This document shows positions 39,289-49,510 of a stretch of DNA of 64,000 nucleotides, piece by piece. Position 1 is the first letter of the stretch. Every line of letters begins with the position of its first letter. The DNA is from Microlunatus sagamiharensis. Its GTDB lineage: Bacteria > Actinomycetota > Actinomycetes > Propionibacteriales > Propionibacteriaceae. Both the position numbers and the translations under genes were made by a program. The notes under the pieces were generated by a model, which worked only from the letters and a program-made list of their open reading frames with translations, had not been told where the DNA came from and ran no database searches. Location: NCBI RefSeq assembly GCF_900105785.1, contig NZ_LT629799.1:1550001-1614000 (forward strand), written 5' to 3'.

Positions 39289-40775
39289 TTGCGGATCGAT
39301 CCCTTGATCTCGGCCACGTCGGTCTTGACGCTGGCGATGGTGTCGGTGGGCACCGGCGGTGCCGCCTGGCTGAGCTGCTTCTTGCCCACGAGCGCCGCGA
39401 CGCCGGCCACGACGAACAGGATCACACCGACGATCAGCGCCGCGAGCCAGGGCGAGACCACGTTGGCGAACCCCAGGACCGCGGCCGCGATCAGCACGCC
39501 CAGTCCGTAGAGCGCCACGACGCCGGCGCCGCCGAAGGCCCCGATGCCGATGCCGGCCTTCTTGGCCTTCTGGCCGACCTCGGCCTGGGCCAGGCGGATC
39601 TCGTCGCGGACGAGGGCGCTCAGGTCCTCCGACATGGAGCGGAAGAGCTCGCCGACGGACTTGTCGGACGGGTCGTCGACGGTGCTGCGCACCGCGGCGG
39701 CCTGGGAGGAGGCGCCGGAGGCGTTGTCGCTGGTCATGCTGGCTGTCCCTTCACGGGTTCGGTCGTCGGAGGTCCCGGCGCTCGCGCCGGTCGTGCCCGC
39801 GGTGCCGGAGTCCCCACCCTCGGGGATCGAGTCGGCCTTGACGGCGTCCCGGTCCCCGAGCGGCTGGGGCGCGCCGCGCGTCGTGTCCTTGATGGTCTGC
39901 TGCTCCGACTCGGCGTTGATCTCGGCGCCGAGCAGGATCGCGTAGGAGGTGATGAAGAGCCAGAGCAGCAGGATCACGATGCTGCCGATGGCGCCGTACG
40001 TCTTCGCGTAGTTGGCGAACTGCGAGACGTAGATCGAGAAGCCGACCGACGCGATGATCCAGAGCACCGTGGCGACGAGCGCACCCACCGAGACCCAGCG
40101 GACCTTCGGGGCGTCGCGGTCGGGGGCGACGCGGTAGAGCACGGCGAGCGCCACCGAGATCACCGCGACGACGAGCACCCACCGCACGACCTGCACGACG
40201 ACCGTCGCCACGAGGCTCGTGCCGAGCACCTGCAGGACGATCGGCAGCACCGCGACCAGGGCGACGACCACGAGCAGGAAGAGGATCGCGCCCACGGTCA
40301 GCACCAGGGCGGTGAGCCGCTTCTTGACCAGCCCGCGGGTCTCCTCCTCGTCGTAGCAGAGGTTGACGGCGGTCATCAGGTTGCCCATGCCACCCGAGGC
40401 GCTGAACAGCGCCACCAGGATCGCGATGATCGCGCCGAACCCGACCGCACCGTTGCCGGAGGCGAGCGCGACCTGGTCGGTGATCGTCTTGCGGATGTCG
40501 GCGGGGATCGCCGTGCCCAGCGCGTCGATCTGGCTGCTGATCTGCCCCGGGTCGGCGAAGAAGCCGTAGATCAGGACCGCGGCGATCAGCGCGGGGAAGA
40601 TCGCGAGGAAGGCGTAGTACGCCATCCCGGCCGCCAGCAGCGGGACGTTGTCCGCCTGGGCCTCGGCCCAGCCGCGCTTGGCGATCTGGACCCAGCCCTG
40701 CTTGGGGATGTCCTGGGGCTTGTCGGCCCCTTCTCCCGGCACCCGTTCGGTGCGCGTGACCTCTGCGGTCGGCAT
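39285..40775 (-). CDS. YihY/BrkB-family membrane protein fused in frame to a holin-X (DUF1469-like) domain
   Basis: 496 aa. Residues about 30-290 are a YihY (BrkB-like) domain with six transmembrane helices (AGMAYYAFLAIFPALIAAVL, YGAIGSIVILLLWLF, AEINAESEQQ). A linker rich in Gly, Ser and Thr follows, then an Actinobacterial holin-X domain (about 347-496; DLSALVRDEIRLAQAEVGQKA and two helices). The second part has its own ATG (39735-39737) with AAGGGA about 10 bases before it, so it may also be made alone (150 aa). In another frame a TGA lies just before that site, as though the two genes were once separate. YihY domains were once called RNase BN but are not; function unknown. Confidence 0.8.
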   Translation of the reverse strand: MPTAEVTRTERVPGEGADKPQDIPKQGWVQIAKRGWAEAQADNVPLLAAGMAYYAFLAIFPALIAAVLIYGFFADPGQISSQIDALGTAIPADIRKTITDQVALASGNGAVGFGAIIAILVALFSASGGMGNLMTAVNLCYDEEETRGLVKKRLTALVLTVGAILFLLVVVALVAVLPIVLQVLGTSLVATVVVQVVRWVLVVAVISVALAVLYRVAPDRDAPKVRWVSVGALVATVLWIIASVGFSIYVSQFANYAKTYGAIGSIVILLLWLFITSYAILLGAEINAESEQQTIKDTTRGAPQPLGDRDAVKADSIPEGGDSGTAGTTGASAGTSDDRTREGTASMTSDNASGASSQAAAVRSTVDDPSDKSVGELFRSMSEDLSALVRDEIRLAQAEVGQKAKKAGIGIGAFGGAGVVALYGLGVLIAAAVLGFANVVSPWLAALIVGVILFVVAGVAALVGKKQLSQAAPPVPTDTIASVKTDVAEIKGSIRK

Positions 40776-40944
40776 GGCTCGTCCTCGTGGTCGTGGTCGT
40801 GGTGCTCATCGACGTGGTCGGCGGACGTCTGCGCACGACGTCCCGCCTTACGCCGTTAACCCTCTCACGCAGCCGTGAAACCACCGGGTCTCGTGGGGCC
40901 GCGGCGCGCCGGTCGGGAACGGTGCCTTCGTTACAGTGACCGAC

Positions 40945-41811
40945 GTGGCAGAGCAGTCGGGTCGGACGCCCGGGTCGGGCCGGGACCTGAGGAGCCTGGT
41001 CGACCCCGTCGTCGTCGTCGCCTTCGGCGGGTGGAACGACGCGGGCAACGCCGCGACCGGGGTGGTCGACCACCTCCAGGAGGCGTACGGCGCCGAGCTC
41101 GCCTTCGCCCTCGACCCGGACGACTTCTACGACTTCCAGGTCAACCGGCCGCTGGTGAGCCTGACCGACGACGACGAGCGCGAGCTGACCTGGCCGACCA
41201 CCGAGGTCCGCGTGGGCCGCCTCGCCGACGGCCGCGACCTCGTCCTGGTCCAGGGCCTGGAGCCCAACCTGCGCTGGCGGCAGTTCTCCACGACCATCGC
41301 CTCGGCGCTGCAGTCGGCGAACGCCCGGCGCGTGCACGTCCTCGGGGCCCTGCTGGCCGACACCCCGCACACCCGGCCGATCCCGGTGTCGACGTCGACC
41401 TACGACCGCGAGCTGATGACGTCGCTGGGGCTGGTCCCCTCGACGTACGAGGGCCCGACCGGCATCGTCGGCGTCATCGGCGACACGCTCGCCCGGGCCG
41501 GGCTCGAGGTCCTGTCGCTGTGGGCCGCCGTGCCGCACTACGTCTCGCACCCGCCGTGCCCCAAGGCGACGCTGGCGCTGCTCTCCTCGCTCGAGCAGCT
41601 GCTCGACACCTCGCTCGACCAGGGTGAGCTGCCCGAGCTGGCACGCGCCTGGGAGCGCGGCGTCGACGAGCTGGCCGCGGACGACACCGAGGTCGCGGAG
41701 TACGTCTCGACGCTCGAGGAGCAGCAGGACGCGACCGAGCTGCCCGAGGCCAGCGGCGAGGCCATCGCCGCCGAGTTCGAGCGCTACCTGCGCCGTCGCA
41801 GGGGCAACTGA
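40945..41811 (+). CDS. PAC2-family protein
   Basis: About 288 aa. PAC2 fold: VVVAFGGWNDAGNAATGVVDHL at the start, HVLGALLADTPHTRPIPV in the middle, and a C-terminal helical segment (LEEQQDATELPEASGEAIAAEFERYL). The family is named for eukaryotic proteasome assembly chaperone 2; its bacterial role is unknown, though it is nearly universal in proteasome-bearing actinobacteria. I prefer the GTG at 40945 because TACAGT (40932-40937) ends 7 bases upstream, as in leaderless genes; a GTG at 40936 is possible. Divergent from YihY. Confidence 0.87.
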   Translation: MAEQSGRTPGSGRDLRSLVDPVVVVAFGGWNDAGNAATGVVDHLQEAYGAELAFALDPDDFYDFQVNRPLVSLTDDDERELTWPTTEVRVGRLADGRDLVLVQGLEPNLRWRQFSTTIASALQSANARRVHVLGALLADTPHTRPIPVSTSTYDRELMTSLGLVPSTYEGPTGIVGVIGDTLARAGLEVLSLWAAVPHYVSHPPCPKATLALLSSLEQLLDTSLDQGELPELARAWERGVDELAADDTEVAEYVSTLEEQQDATELPEASGEAIAAEFERYLRRRRGN

Positions 41812-41855
41812 CCCAACCCGCCGGACACGCCCCGTCCGCCACCAGGAGGAGCACC

Positions 41856-43019
41856 ATGCCCGGACAGAACAGCAAGCCCCGCAGCCCGTCGGTGCAGGCG
41901 CCCCCGGACACGCCGCCGGTCGCCGGCCAGCCGCAGGCCCCGGTCTTCTTCGGCATCCTGCTGCTCGCCGGGCTGGTGATCATCGGCGTCGGGCTCAAGA
42001 GCACCGCGAGCATCGTCGCGCCGGTCTTCCTCGTCCTCACGCTGGTGATCACGGTCGCCCCGCTGCGGCGCTTCCTGGTCAGGCACCGCTGGCCGTCGCC
42101 GCTGGCCAGCCTGGTCAGCCTGCTGGCGATCTACGCCCTCGTGATCGTGATCCTCGGCTCCGTGGTGTGGTCGGTGTTCAAGCTCGTGGAGAAGCTCCCC
42201 GACTACGCCACCGCCTTCAACCGCATCTTCCAGTCGCTGCTCGGCGTGGCCGACCGCCTGGGCTACGGCCAGGAGCAGATCCAGAAGCTGGCGGGCTCCT
42301 TCCAGCTGACCAGCCTGGCCGGCCCTGCGCAGACCCTGCTCAGCGGCGTCACCAGCTTCGGCTCGCTGCTGGTGCTGATCGTCGCGGTCGTGATCTTCAT
42401 GGCCTTCGACCAGGCCGACATCGGCGAGCGCCTCGCGCTCATCCGCCGCACCCGCCCGCACATCGCCGACGGGCTGCAGAACTTCGCCGACCGCGTCCGG
42501 AAGTACTGGGTCGTGACCACGATCTTCGGCCTGATCGTCGCGGTGCTCGACACCGTGGCGCTGCTCATCATCGGCGTGCCGCTGGCGTTGACGTGGGGCG
42601 TGCTCGCCTTCGTGACCAACTACATCCCCAACATCGGCTTCGTGCTCGGCGTCATCCCGCCCGCCCTCATCGCCCTGCTCGACGGCGGTCCGGGCAGCGC
42701 CCTGGCCGTGGTGATCGTCTACACCGCGCTCAACGTCATCATCCAGACGATCATCCAGCCGCGCTTCACCGGGGACGCGGTCGGCATCTCCGGCACGGTC
42801 GCCTTCATCTCGCTGATCTTCTGGGCGTACCTGCTCGGCGGCCTGGGCGCGCTGCTCGCCATCCCGGCGACACTCTTCCTCAAGTCGACGCTGCTCGACA
42901 ATTCGGTGCCCGCGAGCTGGCTGAGCGCGCTGATCAGCAGCTCGCCCAAGAAGGACCAGCCCCAGACACCGCGCAAGCTCGCCGGCGCGAGCGCGCAGGA
43001 GCGGCCGGCGAAGACCTAG
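41856..43019 (+). CDS. AI-2E (PerM) family membrane transporter
   Basis: 387 aa, ATG with AGGAGG upstream. Seven or eight transmembrane helices, with an N-terminal pair, a cytoplasmic helical loop (about 110-155), and the C-terminal conserved block [22 protein letters not shown] and [18 protein letters not shown]. The family includes TqsA-like AI-2 exporters and Na+/H+ antiporters, so the substrate is open. Its stop TAG shares the four bases CTAG with the stop of convergent rpe. Confidence 0.9.
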   Translation: MPGQNSKPRSPSVQAPPDTPPVAGQPQAPVFFGILLLAGLVIIGVGLKSTASIVAPVFLVLTLVITVAPLRRFLVRHRWPSPLASLVSLLAIYALVIVILGSVVWSVFKLVEKLPDYATAFNRIFQSLLGVADRLGYGQEQIQKLAGSFQLTSLAGPAQTLLSGVTSFGSLLVLIVAVVIFMAFDQADIGERLALIRRTRPHIADGLQNFADRVRKYWVVTTIFGLIVAVLDTVALLIIGVPLALTWGVLAFVTNYIPNIGFVLGVIPPALIALLDGGPGSALAVVIVYTALNVIIQTIIQPRFTGDAVGISGTVAFISLIFWAYLLGGLGALLAIPATLFLKSTLLDNSVPASWLSALISSSPKKDQPQTPRKLAGASAQERPAKT

Positions 43020-43690
43020 GCCCAACGGGCCGCGGCGTCACCGAGCTCGCGCAGCCGGGTGACCATGGCGTCGGGGTCGTCGGCGGCGAACACCGCCGAC
43101 CCCGCCACCAGCGCGTCCGCCCCGGCCTCGACGCAGCGCTCGACCGTCTCCACGGAGACGCCGCCGTCGACCTGCAGCCACACGTCACCGCCCGACTCGC
43201 TGATCAGCTGGCGGGCCCGGCGGATCTTGGGCAGGCAGAGGTCGAGGAAGGACTGCCCGCCGAAGCCGGGCTCGACCGTCATGACCAGGACCATGTCGAG
43301 CTCGCCGAGCAGGTCGGCGTACGGCTCGACCGGCGTCGCCGGCTTGAGGGCCATGCCGGCCCGGGCGCCGCGCTCCCGCAGCTCGCGGGCCAGGCGCACG
43401 GGCGCGGCGGCGGCCTCGACGTGGAAGGTCACCGACTCCGCGCCGGCCTCGGCGTACTGCGGTGCCCACCGGTCCGGGTCGGAGATCATCAGGTGGATGT
43501 CGAGCATCTGGGCGGTCACCGAGCGGATGGCCTTGACCACCGGCAGGCCGAGGGTCAGGTTCGGCACGAAGTGAAGGTCCATGACGTCCACGTGCAGGGC
43601 GTCGGCGCTCGGGATGCGCTCGATCTCCCGCTGGAGGTTGGCGAAGTCCGCCGACAGGATGCTGGGCATGACACGCGTCGGTCTGGGCAC
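43016..43690 (-). CDS. rpe: Ribulose-phosphate 3-epimerase
   Basis: 224 aa TIM-barrel enzyme. [49 protein letters not shown] and [10 protein letters not shown] match the family. It interconverts ribulose 5-phosphate and xylulose 5-phosphate in the pentose phosphate pathway. In the metal-binding motif the usual Gly of MDGHFVP is Leu, encoded by the rare codon CTT; Asn is common at this place in actinobacteria. GTG start at 43688-43690; an ATG seven codons later is also possible. Last gene of priA-fmt-rsmB-rpe. Confidence 0.95.
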   Translation of the reverse strand: MPRPTRVMPSILSADFANLQREIERIPSADALHVDVMDLHFVPNLTLGLPVVKAIRSVTAQMLDIHLMISDPDRWAPQYAEAGAESVTFHVEAAAAPVRLARELRERGARAGMALKPATPVEPYADLLGELDMVLVMTVEPGFGGQSFLDLCLPKIRRARQLISESGGDVWLQVDGGVSVETVERCVEAGADALVAGSAVFAADDPDAMVTRLRELGDAAARWA

Positions 43691-43722
43691 GAGGAGACCC
43701 TAGCGAGATCCCGCCCCGGGCT

Positions 43723-45075
43723 TCAGCGGCGGCGCAGGTAGGCCGCGAACATCGCGTCCGTGCCGTGCCGGTGCGGCCAGAGCTGGAGGAACTCCCCCTC
43801 GGGCCCCGTGGTCGCGTCGAGGATGCCCGGGAGCACGGTCCCGACGGGCAGCACCTCGACGTCGTCACGCCCGGCGAGGGTCTCCTCGACGACGTCGACG
43901 GTCTCGCGCCGGTGCGGCGAGCAGGTGACGTACGCGACCACGCCGCCGGGCGCCGCGGCGTCCAGGGCGGTGGTGAGCAGCGCGCGCTGCAGCGGGTGCA
44001 GGGCCTCCACGTCGGCGGGGTCGCGGCGCCAGCGCGCCTCGGGCCGGCGGCGCAGCGCACCCACCCCCGTGCAGGGGACGTCGGCGAGCACGCGGGTGAA
44101 GGTCCCGGGGCGCCAGGCCGGCCGCGTCGCGTCGGCCACGACGACCTGCGGGCGCCGCTCGAGCGGGTAGGCCCGGGCACCGCTCACGACGAGGCCGGCG
44201 CGGTGCGGCGCCAGCTCCCCGGCCAGGACCCGGCTGCCGTCGGCCGCGGCCAGCCCGGCGAGCAGCGCGGTCTTGCCGCCCGGTCCGGCCGAGAGGTCGA
44301 GCCAGGGACCCCGGCCGGCCTCGGGCCTCGTGACGCCCCAGGCCACCAGCTGCGAGCCCTCGTCCTGCACGCCGGCGCGACCGGTGCGGACCAGCGGCAC
44401 GTCGCCGGGGTTGCCCGAGGTGCGCACGCCGAAGGGGGAGAGCCGGCTGCGCTCCCCCGTCCCGTCGAGCTCGTCGAGCAGCTCGTCCACGTCCGCGAGC
44501 CCCGGGCGGACCACGAGGGAGACCCGCGGGCTGACGTTGTCGGCCTCGAGCGCCGCCACCAGCTCGTCGTCCGGCAGCAGGTCGGCGTACGCGTCGACGA
44601 CCCAGCGGGGGTGCGCGTGCGCCAGCCCGAGCCGGTCGTGCCCGTCCCCGGTCGCGAGCGCGGTGACCCAGTCGTCGAGGTCGCGGGCGGCGACCTTGCG
44701 CAGGACCGCGTTGACGAGGCCGGTCACCCGACGGCCGACCGTCGCCGCGGCCAGGTCGACCGTCGCGCTGACCGCCGCGTGGCTGCCCACCCGCATGCCC
44801 AGCAGCTGGTGGGTGCCCAGGCGGAGCAGGTCGACGACCGCGGGCTGGAGGGAGGAGAGCGGCCGTCCGGCGGCGGCGGCGAGCACCGCGTCGTAGGTGC
44901 CGAGCCAGCGGCAGGTGCCATTCAGGAGCTCGGTCGCGAAGGCGGCGTCGCGCCCGGTGATGCCGCGCTCGGTCAGCAGGCCGGGCAGGACGAGGTTGGC
45001 GTACGCCTCCTCGCCGGTGACGCGGCGCAGCGCGTCGAAGGCAACCCGGCGGGCGCGGTCGACCCGCGCAGGCAC
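43723..45075 (-). CDS. rsmB: 16S rRNA cytosine-967 C5-methyltransferase
   Basis: 450 aa, GTG at 45073-45075, one base after the fmt stop. N-terminal NusB-like helical domain (about 1-140; RVAFDALRRV, TGLVNAVLRKV), then the methyltransferase: DLSAGPGGKTALLAG (SAM motif), DVPCTGVGALRRRPEARW and YVTCSPHRRET, which hold the two Cys of the m5C mechanism. It methylates C967 of 16S rRNA. The frame is open further upstream, but that part overlaps fmt. Confidence 0.95.
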   Translation of the reverse strand: MPARVDRARRVAFDALRRVTGEEAYANLVLPGLLTERGITGRDAAFATELLNGTCRWLGTYDAVLAAAAGRPLSSLQPAVVDLLRLGTHQLLGMRVGSHAAVSATVDLAAATVGRRVTGLVNAVLRKVAARDLDDWVTALATGDGHDRLGLAHAHPRWVVDAYADLLPDDELVAALEADNVSPRVSLVVRPGLADVDELLDELDGTGERSRLSPFGVRTSGNPGDVPLVRTGRAGVQDEGSQLVAWGVTRPEAGRGPWLDLSAGPGGKTALLAGLAAADGSRVLAGELAPHRAGLVVSGARAYPLERRPQVVVADATRPAWRPGTFTRVLADVPCTGVGALRRRPEARWRRDPADVEALHPLQRALLTTALDAAAPGGVVAYVTCSPHRRETVDVVEETLAGRDDVEVLPVGTVLPGILDATTGPEGEFLQLWPHRHGTDAMFAAYLRRR

Positions 45076-45076
45076 G

Positions 45077-46009
45077 TCAGTCCCCCAGCCGGAGGTCCTG
45101 GGTGGCGCCGAGGCCACGGGCCCAGTCAGCCGCGGCCATCGGCTTCTTGCCCTGCGCCTGCACCTGCCCCAGCTCGAGCACGCCCGCACCCGTCCCGACC
45201 AGCACGGAACGGCGACCGACCAGCAGCTCCCCGGCGGCGAGCGCCGTGCCGTCGTCGCCGCCGCCGGGGCTTGCCGAGGACACCTTGAAGCGCTCGCCGC
45301 GGAAGGTCGTCCACGCGCCGGGGTTCGGGTGGCAGCCGCGGACGAGCCGGTCGACCTCGACGGCCTGGCGGGTCCAGTCGACCCGGGCGTCCTCGACGGT
45401 GATCTTGGGCGCCATGGTCACGCCCTCGCCCGGCTGCTCGACGGGCTGGACCCCCGCCTCGACGGCGTCGAGCGTCTCGACCAGGAGCGCGCTGCCGGAG
45501 TAGGCGAGCCGCGTCAGCAGGTCGCCAGACGTGTCGGTGGCACCGATGGGCTCGGTGACGACGCCGTACGTGGGCCCGGCGTCCATCTCGAGGACCAGGC
45601 GGAACGTCGTGGCGCCCGTCTCGGCGTCGCCGGCGAGCACGGCGTGCTGCACGGGGGCGGCGCCGCGCCAGCGCGGCAGGACCGAGAAGTGCAGGTTCAC
45701 GAAGCCGTGGCGCGGGATGTCCAGGACACGCTGCGGGAGCAGGGCGCCGTACGCGACCACCGGGCAGCAGTCGGGTGCGAGCTCGGTCAGCCGGGCCACG
45801 AAGTCCTCGTCGCGCGGGCGCTGCGGCTTGAGCACCTCGAGCTCGAGCTCCTCGGCCCGCAGGGCCACCGGGCTCGCGGTCAGACGCTTCCCGCGCCCGC
45901 TCGGCGCGTCCGGCCGGGTGACGACGGCGACCACCTCGTGGTCGGACGCCACGATCGCGTCGAGGGCCGGCACGGCCACCTCAGGGGTCCCGCAGAAGAC
46001 GACTCGCAC
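45077..46009 (-). CDS. fmt: Methionyl-tRNA formyltransferase
   Basis: 310 aa, GTG start. [17 protein letters not shown] at the start, then the formyl-folate catalytic loop [18 protein letters not shown] (the Asn and His are retained; Phe at the third place is usual in actinobacteria), and an OB-like C-terminal domain that grips the tRNA. It formylates the initiator Met-tRNA with 10-formyltetrahydrofolate. Lies 48 bases after priA and one base before rsmB. Confidence 0.96.
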   Translation of the reverse strand: MRVVFCGTPEVAVPALDAIVASDHEVVAVVTRPDAPSGRGKRLTASPVALRAEELELEVLKPQRPRDEDFVARLTELAPDCCPVVAYGALLPQRVLDIPRHGFVNLHFSVLPRWRGAAPVQHAVLAGDAETGATTFRLVLEMDAGPTYGVVTEPIGATDTSGDLLTRLAYSGSALLVETLDAVEAGVQPVEQPGEGVTMAPKITVEDARVDWTRQAVEVDRLVRGCHPNPGAWTTFRGERFKVSSASPGGGDDGTALAAGELLVGRRSVLVGTGAGVLELGQVQAQGKKPMAAADWARGLGATQDLRLGD

Positions 46010-46057
46010 CCGCTGACTCTACGGGTTCTGCGTCCTCGCTCCGCTCGGACGCTGCGC

Positions 46058-48100
46058 TCAGCCGAGCACGACGGGGTCGACCCGCACGCGGACCGCGCCA
46101 TCGCTCTTGCGGGCGCTGCGCACGCCGGCGACCTCCTTGGCCGCGCGCACCAGCGCGCCGCCGGAGCGGACCGGGGCCCGCAGCGTGAGCCGCAGCAACG
46201 GCTCGCCGTCGCTGCCGGGCAGCTGCTCGCGCTGCGGCAGCGGGACGGGCCCGAGCGTCTCGGTGCCCGGCGGCTCGTGGACGAGGCCCACGTACTCCTG
46301 CAGCACCGGCGCCGCGCCGTCGACGGTCACGACCTTCGCGGCCGGCGGGAAGTGCGCCTCGGCACGGTCGGCGAGCTCGCGGACCGCGAACCCCGCCGGG
46401 TCGACACGCACGAGCGCCTGCAGGGCGCGACCGCTGCTGTCCCCCACGGCGAGCACCGACCCGCCGTCCGCACCGCCGCGGACCAGCGCCACGACCGCGA
46501 ACCAGCGCCGCAGCGCCTCCTCCGACGCCCGCAGGTCCGGGCGCAGCAGCAGCAGGGTGGTGTCCAGGAGCACGGCGGCGGCGTAGCCGCCCTCGGCCGG
46601 TGGCTCGGCACCCGGCGTGGCGACGACGATCGCGCCGGTCGGCCCGACGCCCTCGAGCCGGCCCTCGCCGCTCGACTGGAGCACGGGGACGCCGGGGAAG
46701 GCACGCCCGAGCTCGGCCGCCGTCCGCGTCGCTCCGACGACGGGCGAGCGGACGTGGTGGCCGCCGCAGACCGGGCACTCCCAGTCGACCTGCGGCCGCC
46801 CGCACCAGCGGCAGGTCATGGTCGCGCCGGACCCCTCGCCCAGCGCGGTCGGGCCGGAGCAGAAGGCGCAGCGGACCGGCTCGCGGCAGTCCTGGCAGAC
46901 GAGGGCGAGACGGCCGCCGGCCCGCGGGACCTGCACCAGGACCGGACCCGTCGGCAGAGCCGCGCGCACCAGGGTGAAGACGTCGTGCGGCACCCGGGCC
47001 GCCCGCGCCGCCGGGTCGCGGGCCAGCGCGCGGTCGTCGTCGCCGCCCACCCGGACGCGCGGGGCCGCGTGGCGCACGTCCGCGCGCGCCTGCGCGACCG
47101 GGCGCAGCCAGCCGCTCTCGACGTAGGCCTGCAGCTCGGCGGTGCGCCCGTACGAGGCGAAGAGCGCGGCGGCGCCGCTCTGCCGGGCCCGCAGCGCCAG
47201 CACCTCGCGGGTGTGGGGGTAGGGCGCGCGCGGCTCGGCCCAGAGGTCGTCGCCGTCGTCCCACAGCGCGACCAGGCCGAGGTCACGGACCGGCGCGTAC
47301 GCGGCCGCCCGGTTGCCGACGACGACCTGCGCCCGGCCGTGGGCCGCGGCCAGGAAGGCGCGGTAGCGCGCGGCCGGTCCGGTCTCGGCGACCAGCGCGA
47401 CGACGCGGGACCGGCCCAGCGCCGCGACGCAGGCGGCCTCCAGCCGAGCGACGTCGCGCTGGTCGGGGGCCAGCAGGACCGCGCCCCGCCCGCCCTCGAC
47501 GCAGGCGCGGGCGGCCGCGGCGAACCCGGCCGCCCAGTCCGACACCGGCGCCGCGCTCGGTGTCACCTGCCACAGGGCCCGCGGCGAGCGGCCAGCCCGC
47601 AGGGCGGACGCGTACGCGGCCCCGTCCGGGTAGGCGGCGAAGGGGTCCGCGCGCGGCGCCGGCCAGGGCGTCTCGGGCTCGCCGTCGGTCCGGGCCGCCT
47701 CCCGCGCCGCGGCCGCCTTCTCCGTGGCGGCGTGCCGGGGCGGGACCGCGAGCCGCACGACGTCGACGAACGTCCCCGCGTAGTGGTCGGCCACGGCCCG
47801 CACCAGGGCGCTGGTCTCCGGGGTCAGGACGGGCTCGGCCGAGACGACCTTGTGCAGCGGCGCCAGCACGCGGTCGGTGTCGGTCGTGGCGGCGCGCTCG
47901 AGCACGAAGCCGTCCCGCAGCCGGCCGGCGAAGCGGACCCGCACCCGGGCGCCGGGGACGGCCTCGGCGTCCTGCTCGGGCGTGACGCGGTAGTCGAAGG
48001 GCCGGTCGAGGTGTGCGAGCGGCACGTCCACCGCGACCCGGGCCACCGGCTGCGACGGCTGGGCCGGCTCCGCGGGCGCGGGGGCGGGGTCGGCGGGCAC
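46058..48100 (-). CDS. priA: PriA-like primosomal protein N', apparently helicase-inactive
   Basis: 680 aa, GTG start. It has the N-terminal DNA-binding domain (VAVDVPLAHLDRPFDYRV), the eight zinc-binding Cys in four CxxC pairs (CQDC, CAFC, CRWC, CPVC) and the C-terminal domain. The helicase core is degraded: no Walker A GxGKT is visible and the DEEH-type motif reads WDDGDD (about 270). This loss is known in actinobacterial PriA (including mycobacteria), where the protein is thought to act in primosome loading without unwinding. First gene of priA-fmt-rsmB-rpe, divergent from thrE (84 bases between starts). Confidence 0.88.
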   Translation of the reverse strand: MPADPAPAPAEPAQPSQPVARVAVDVPLAHLDRPFDYRVTPEQDAEAVPGARVRVRFAGRLRDGFVLERAATTDTDRVLAPLHKVVSAEPVLTPETSALVRAVADHYAGTFVDVVRLAVPPRHAATEKAAAAREAARTDGEPETPWPAPRADPFAAYPDGAAYASALRAGRSPRALWQVTPSAAPVSDWAAGFAAAARACVEGGRGAVLLAPDQRDVARLEAACVAALGRSRVVALVAETGPAARYRAFLAAAHGRAQVVVGNRAAAYAPVRDLGLVALWDDGDDLWAEPRAPYPHTREVLALRARQSGAAALFASYGRTAELQAYVESGWLRPVAQARADVRHAAPRVRVGGDDDRALARDPAARAARVPHDVFTLVRAALPTGPVLVQVPRAGGRLALVCQDCREPVRCAFCSGPTALGEGSGATMTCRWCGRPQVDWECPVCGGHHVRSPVVGATRTAAELGRAFPGVPVLQSSGEGRLEGVGPTGAIVVATPGAEPPAEGGYAAAVLLDTTLLLLRPDLRASEEALRRWFAVVALVRGGADGGSVLAVGDSSGRALQALVRVDPAGFAVRELADRAEAHFPPAAKVVTVDGAAPVLQEYVGLVHEPPGTETLGPVPLPQREQLPGSDGEPLLRLTLRAPVRSGGALVRAAKEVAGVRSARKSDGAVRVRVDPVVLG

Positions 48101-48184
48101 ACGCGGATCCTAGGCAGAGCCACCGACAGGACCGCCGGTCGACGGGTGCCCGACGGACGGGGCGGGCGGTGAGAGGGTGGGCCG

Positions 48185-49510
48185 GTGACGGCGACGAGCG
48201 GGCGGACGACGTCCGAGCAGGACGCGCGGACGCTGCTCGTGCACCTCGGCACGGCGATGGTCGCGACCGGCCAGCCGATCAACGAGGTCGAGGACGAGCT
48301 CGCCGAGGTGGGCCGGGCGCTCGGCCACCCCGGCACCCAGATCGCGGCCGGCCCGACCGGCGTCATGCTCTCACTGTCGAGCGGGGCCCCGTCGGCGTAC
48401 GAGGCGGTCACCGGCGCGCTGCGGCTCGACCAGGCGGCCCAGGTCCGCGAGATCCGCCGCGACCTCCTGCTCGGCCGCGTCGACGCCGCGACCGCCGACC
48501 AGCGGCTGCTGGACCTGCGCCACCAGCCCCCGCGCTACCCCGTGTGGCTGGCGAACCTCGGCTGGGTCGCCGTGGCCACCGGCATCGCCCTGATCCTGCA
48601 GCCGGGCTGGCGCAACGTCGTGCTGGCCGCGCTCGGCGCGCTGGTCGTGGTCGCGCTGTTCCGGCTGGCGCAGCGCGTCACGCTGCTCGCGACGCTGCTG
48701 CCCGTGGTGGCGGCCTTCCTCGTCGCCTGCCTGGTGTTCACCGCCACCGACCTCGGGCTGGTGGAGGGACCGCTGCGGACGCTGCTCCCGCCGCTGGCCG
48801 TGCTGCTGCCCGGGGCGCTGCTGGTGACGGCGATGTCGGAGCTCGCGACCGGCGACATGGTGGCCGGGTCGTCGCGGCTGATCTTCGGCCTCGTGCAGGT
48901 CCTGCTCTTCACCCTCGGCGTCGTCGCCGCCACCCGGCTCTTCGACCTGCCCCGCGAGGCCCTGCGCAACGTCCGCGTCGACGACCTGGGCTGGTGGACC
49001 GCGCCGCTCGGGCTGGTGCTGATCTGCGCCGGCATCGGGCTGCTGGAGTCGCCGCCGGTGCGGCTGCTGCCCTGGATCCTCGTGGTCCTGGTGCTCGCCT
49101 TCGCCGCGCAGGGGCTCGGGCAGCACTACTCGGGCCCGGTGCTCGGCAGCTTCCTCGGCGCGGTCGCGGCCAGCCTGGGCTCCTACGTCGTCGAGGCGGT
49201 GGTGCCCGACCTGCCGCGGCTCGTGGTCTTCCTGCCGTCCTTCTGGCTGCTCGTGCCCGGCAGCCTCGGCGTGCTGTCGGCGACCGAGCTCGCGCTCGAC
49301 CCGGGCGGCGCGACGGCCACCGTCCTCGGCGTGGTGACCCTGGTGAGCGCGCTCGCGCTCGGCCTGCTCGTCGGCACGGCCGCCGCCCAGTCGCTGCGCT
49401 CCGTGCTTCGCCGGGCCCGCCGGATCCGCGTCCGCACGCACCTGCCGCTCGACCACCGGCCCGACGACCCTGCGACCGGAGCACCCCTCGCCCAGGAGAC
49501 CGACCGATGA
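48185..49510 (+). CDS. thrE: Threonine/serine exporter (ThrE family)
   Basis: 441 aa, GTG start. N-terminal DUF1212 domain (about 15-250): a soluble segment GQPINEVEDELAEVGRALG, then five helices; a C-terminal DUF3815 domain (about 285-410) has further helices (LGLVLICAGIGLLES, YVVEAVVPDLPRLVVFLPS). The charged tail follows. ThrE exports L-threonine and L-serine in corynebacteria. Its TGA overlaps the ATG of the next gene by 4 bases (ATGA). Confidence 0.88.
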   Translation: MTATSGRTTSEQDARTLLVHLGTAMVATGQPINEVEDELAEVGRALGHPGTQIAAGPTGVMLSLSSGAPSAYEAVTGALRLDQAAQVREIRRDLLLGRVDAATADQRLLDLRHQPPRYPVWLANLGWVAVATGIALILQPGWRNVVLAALGALVVVALFRLAQRVTLLATLLPVVAAFLVACLVFTATDLGLVEGPLRTLLPPLAVLLPGALLVTAMSELATGDMVAGSSRLIFGLVQVLLFTLGVVAATRLFDLPREALRNVRVDDLGWWTAPLGLVLICAGIGLLESPPVRLLPWILVVLVLAFAAQGLGQHYSGPVLGSFLGAVAASLGSYVVEAVVPDLPRLVVFLPSFWLLVPGSLGVLSATELALDPGGATATVLGVVTLVSALALGLLVGTAAAQSLRSVLRRARRIRVRTHLPLDHRPDDPATGAPLAQETDR

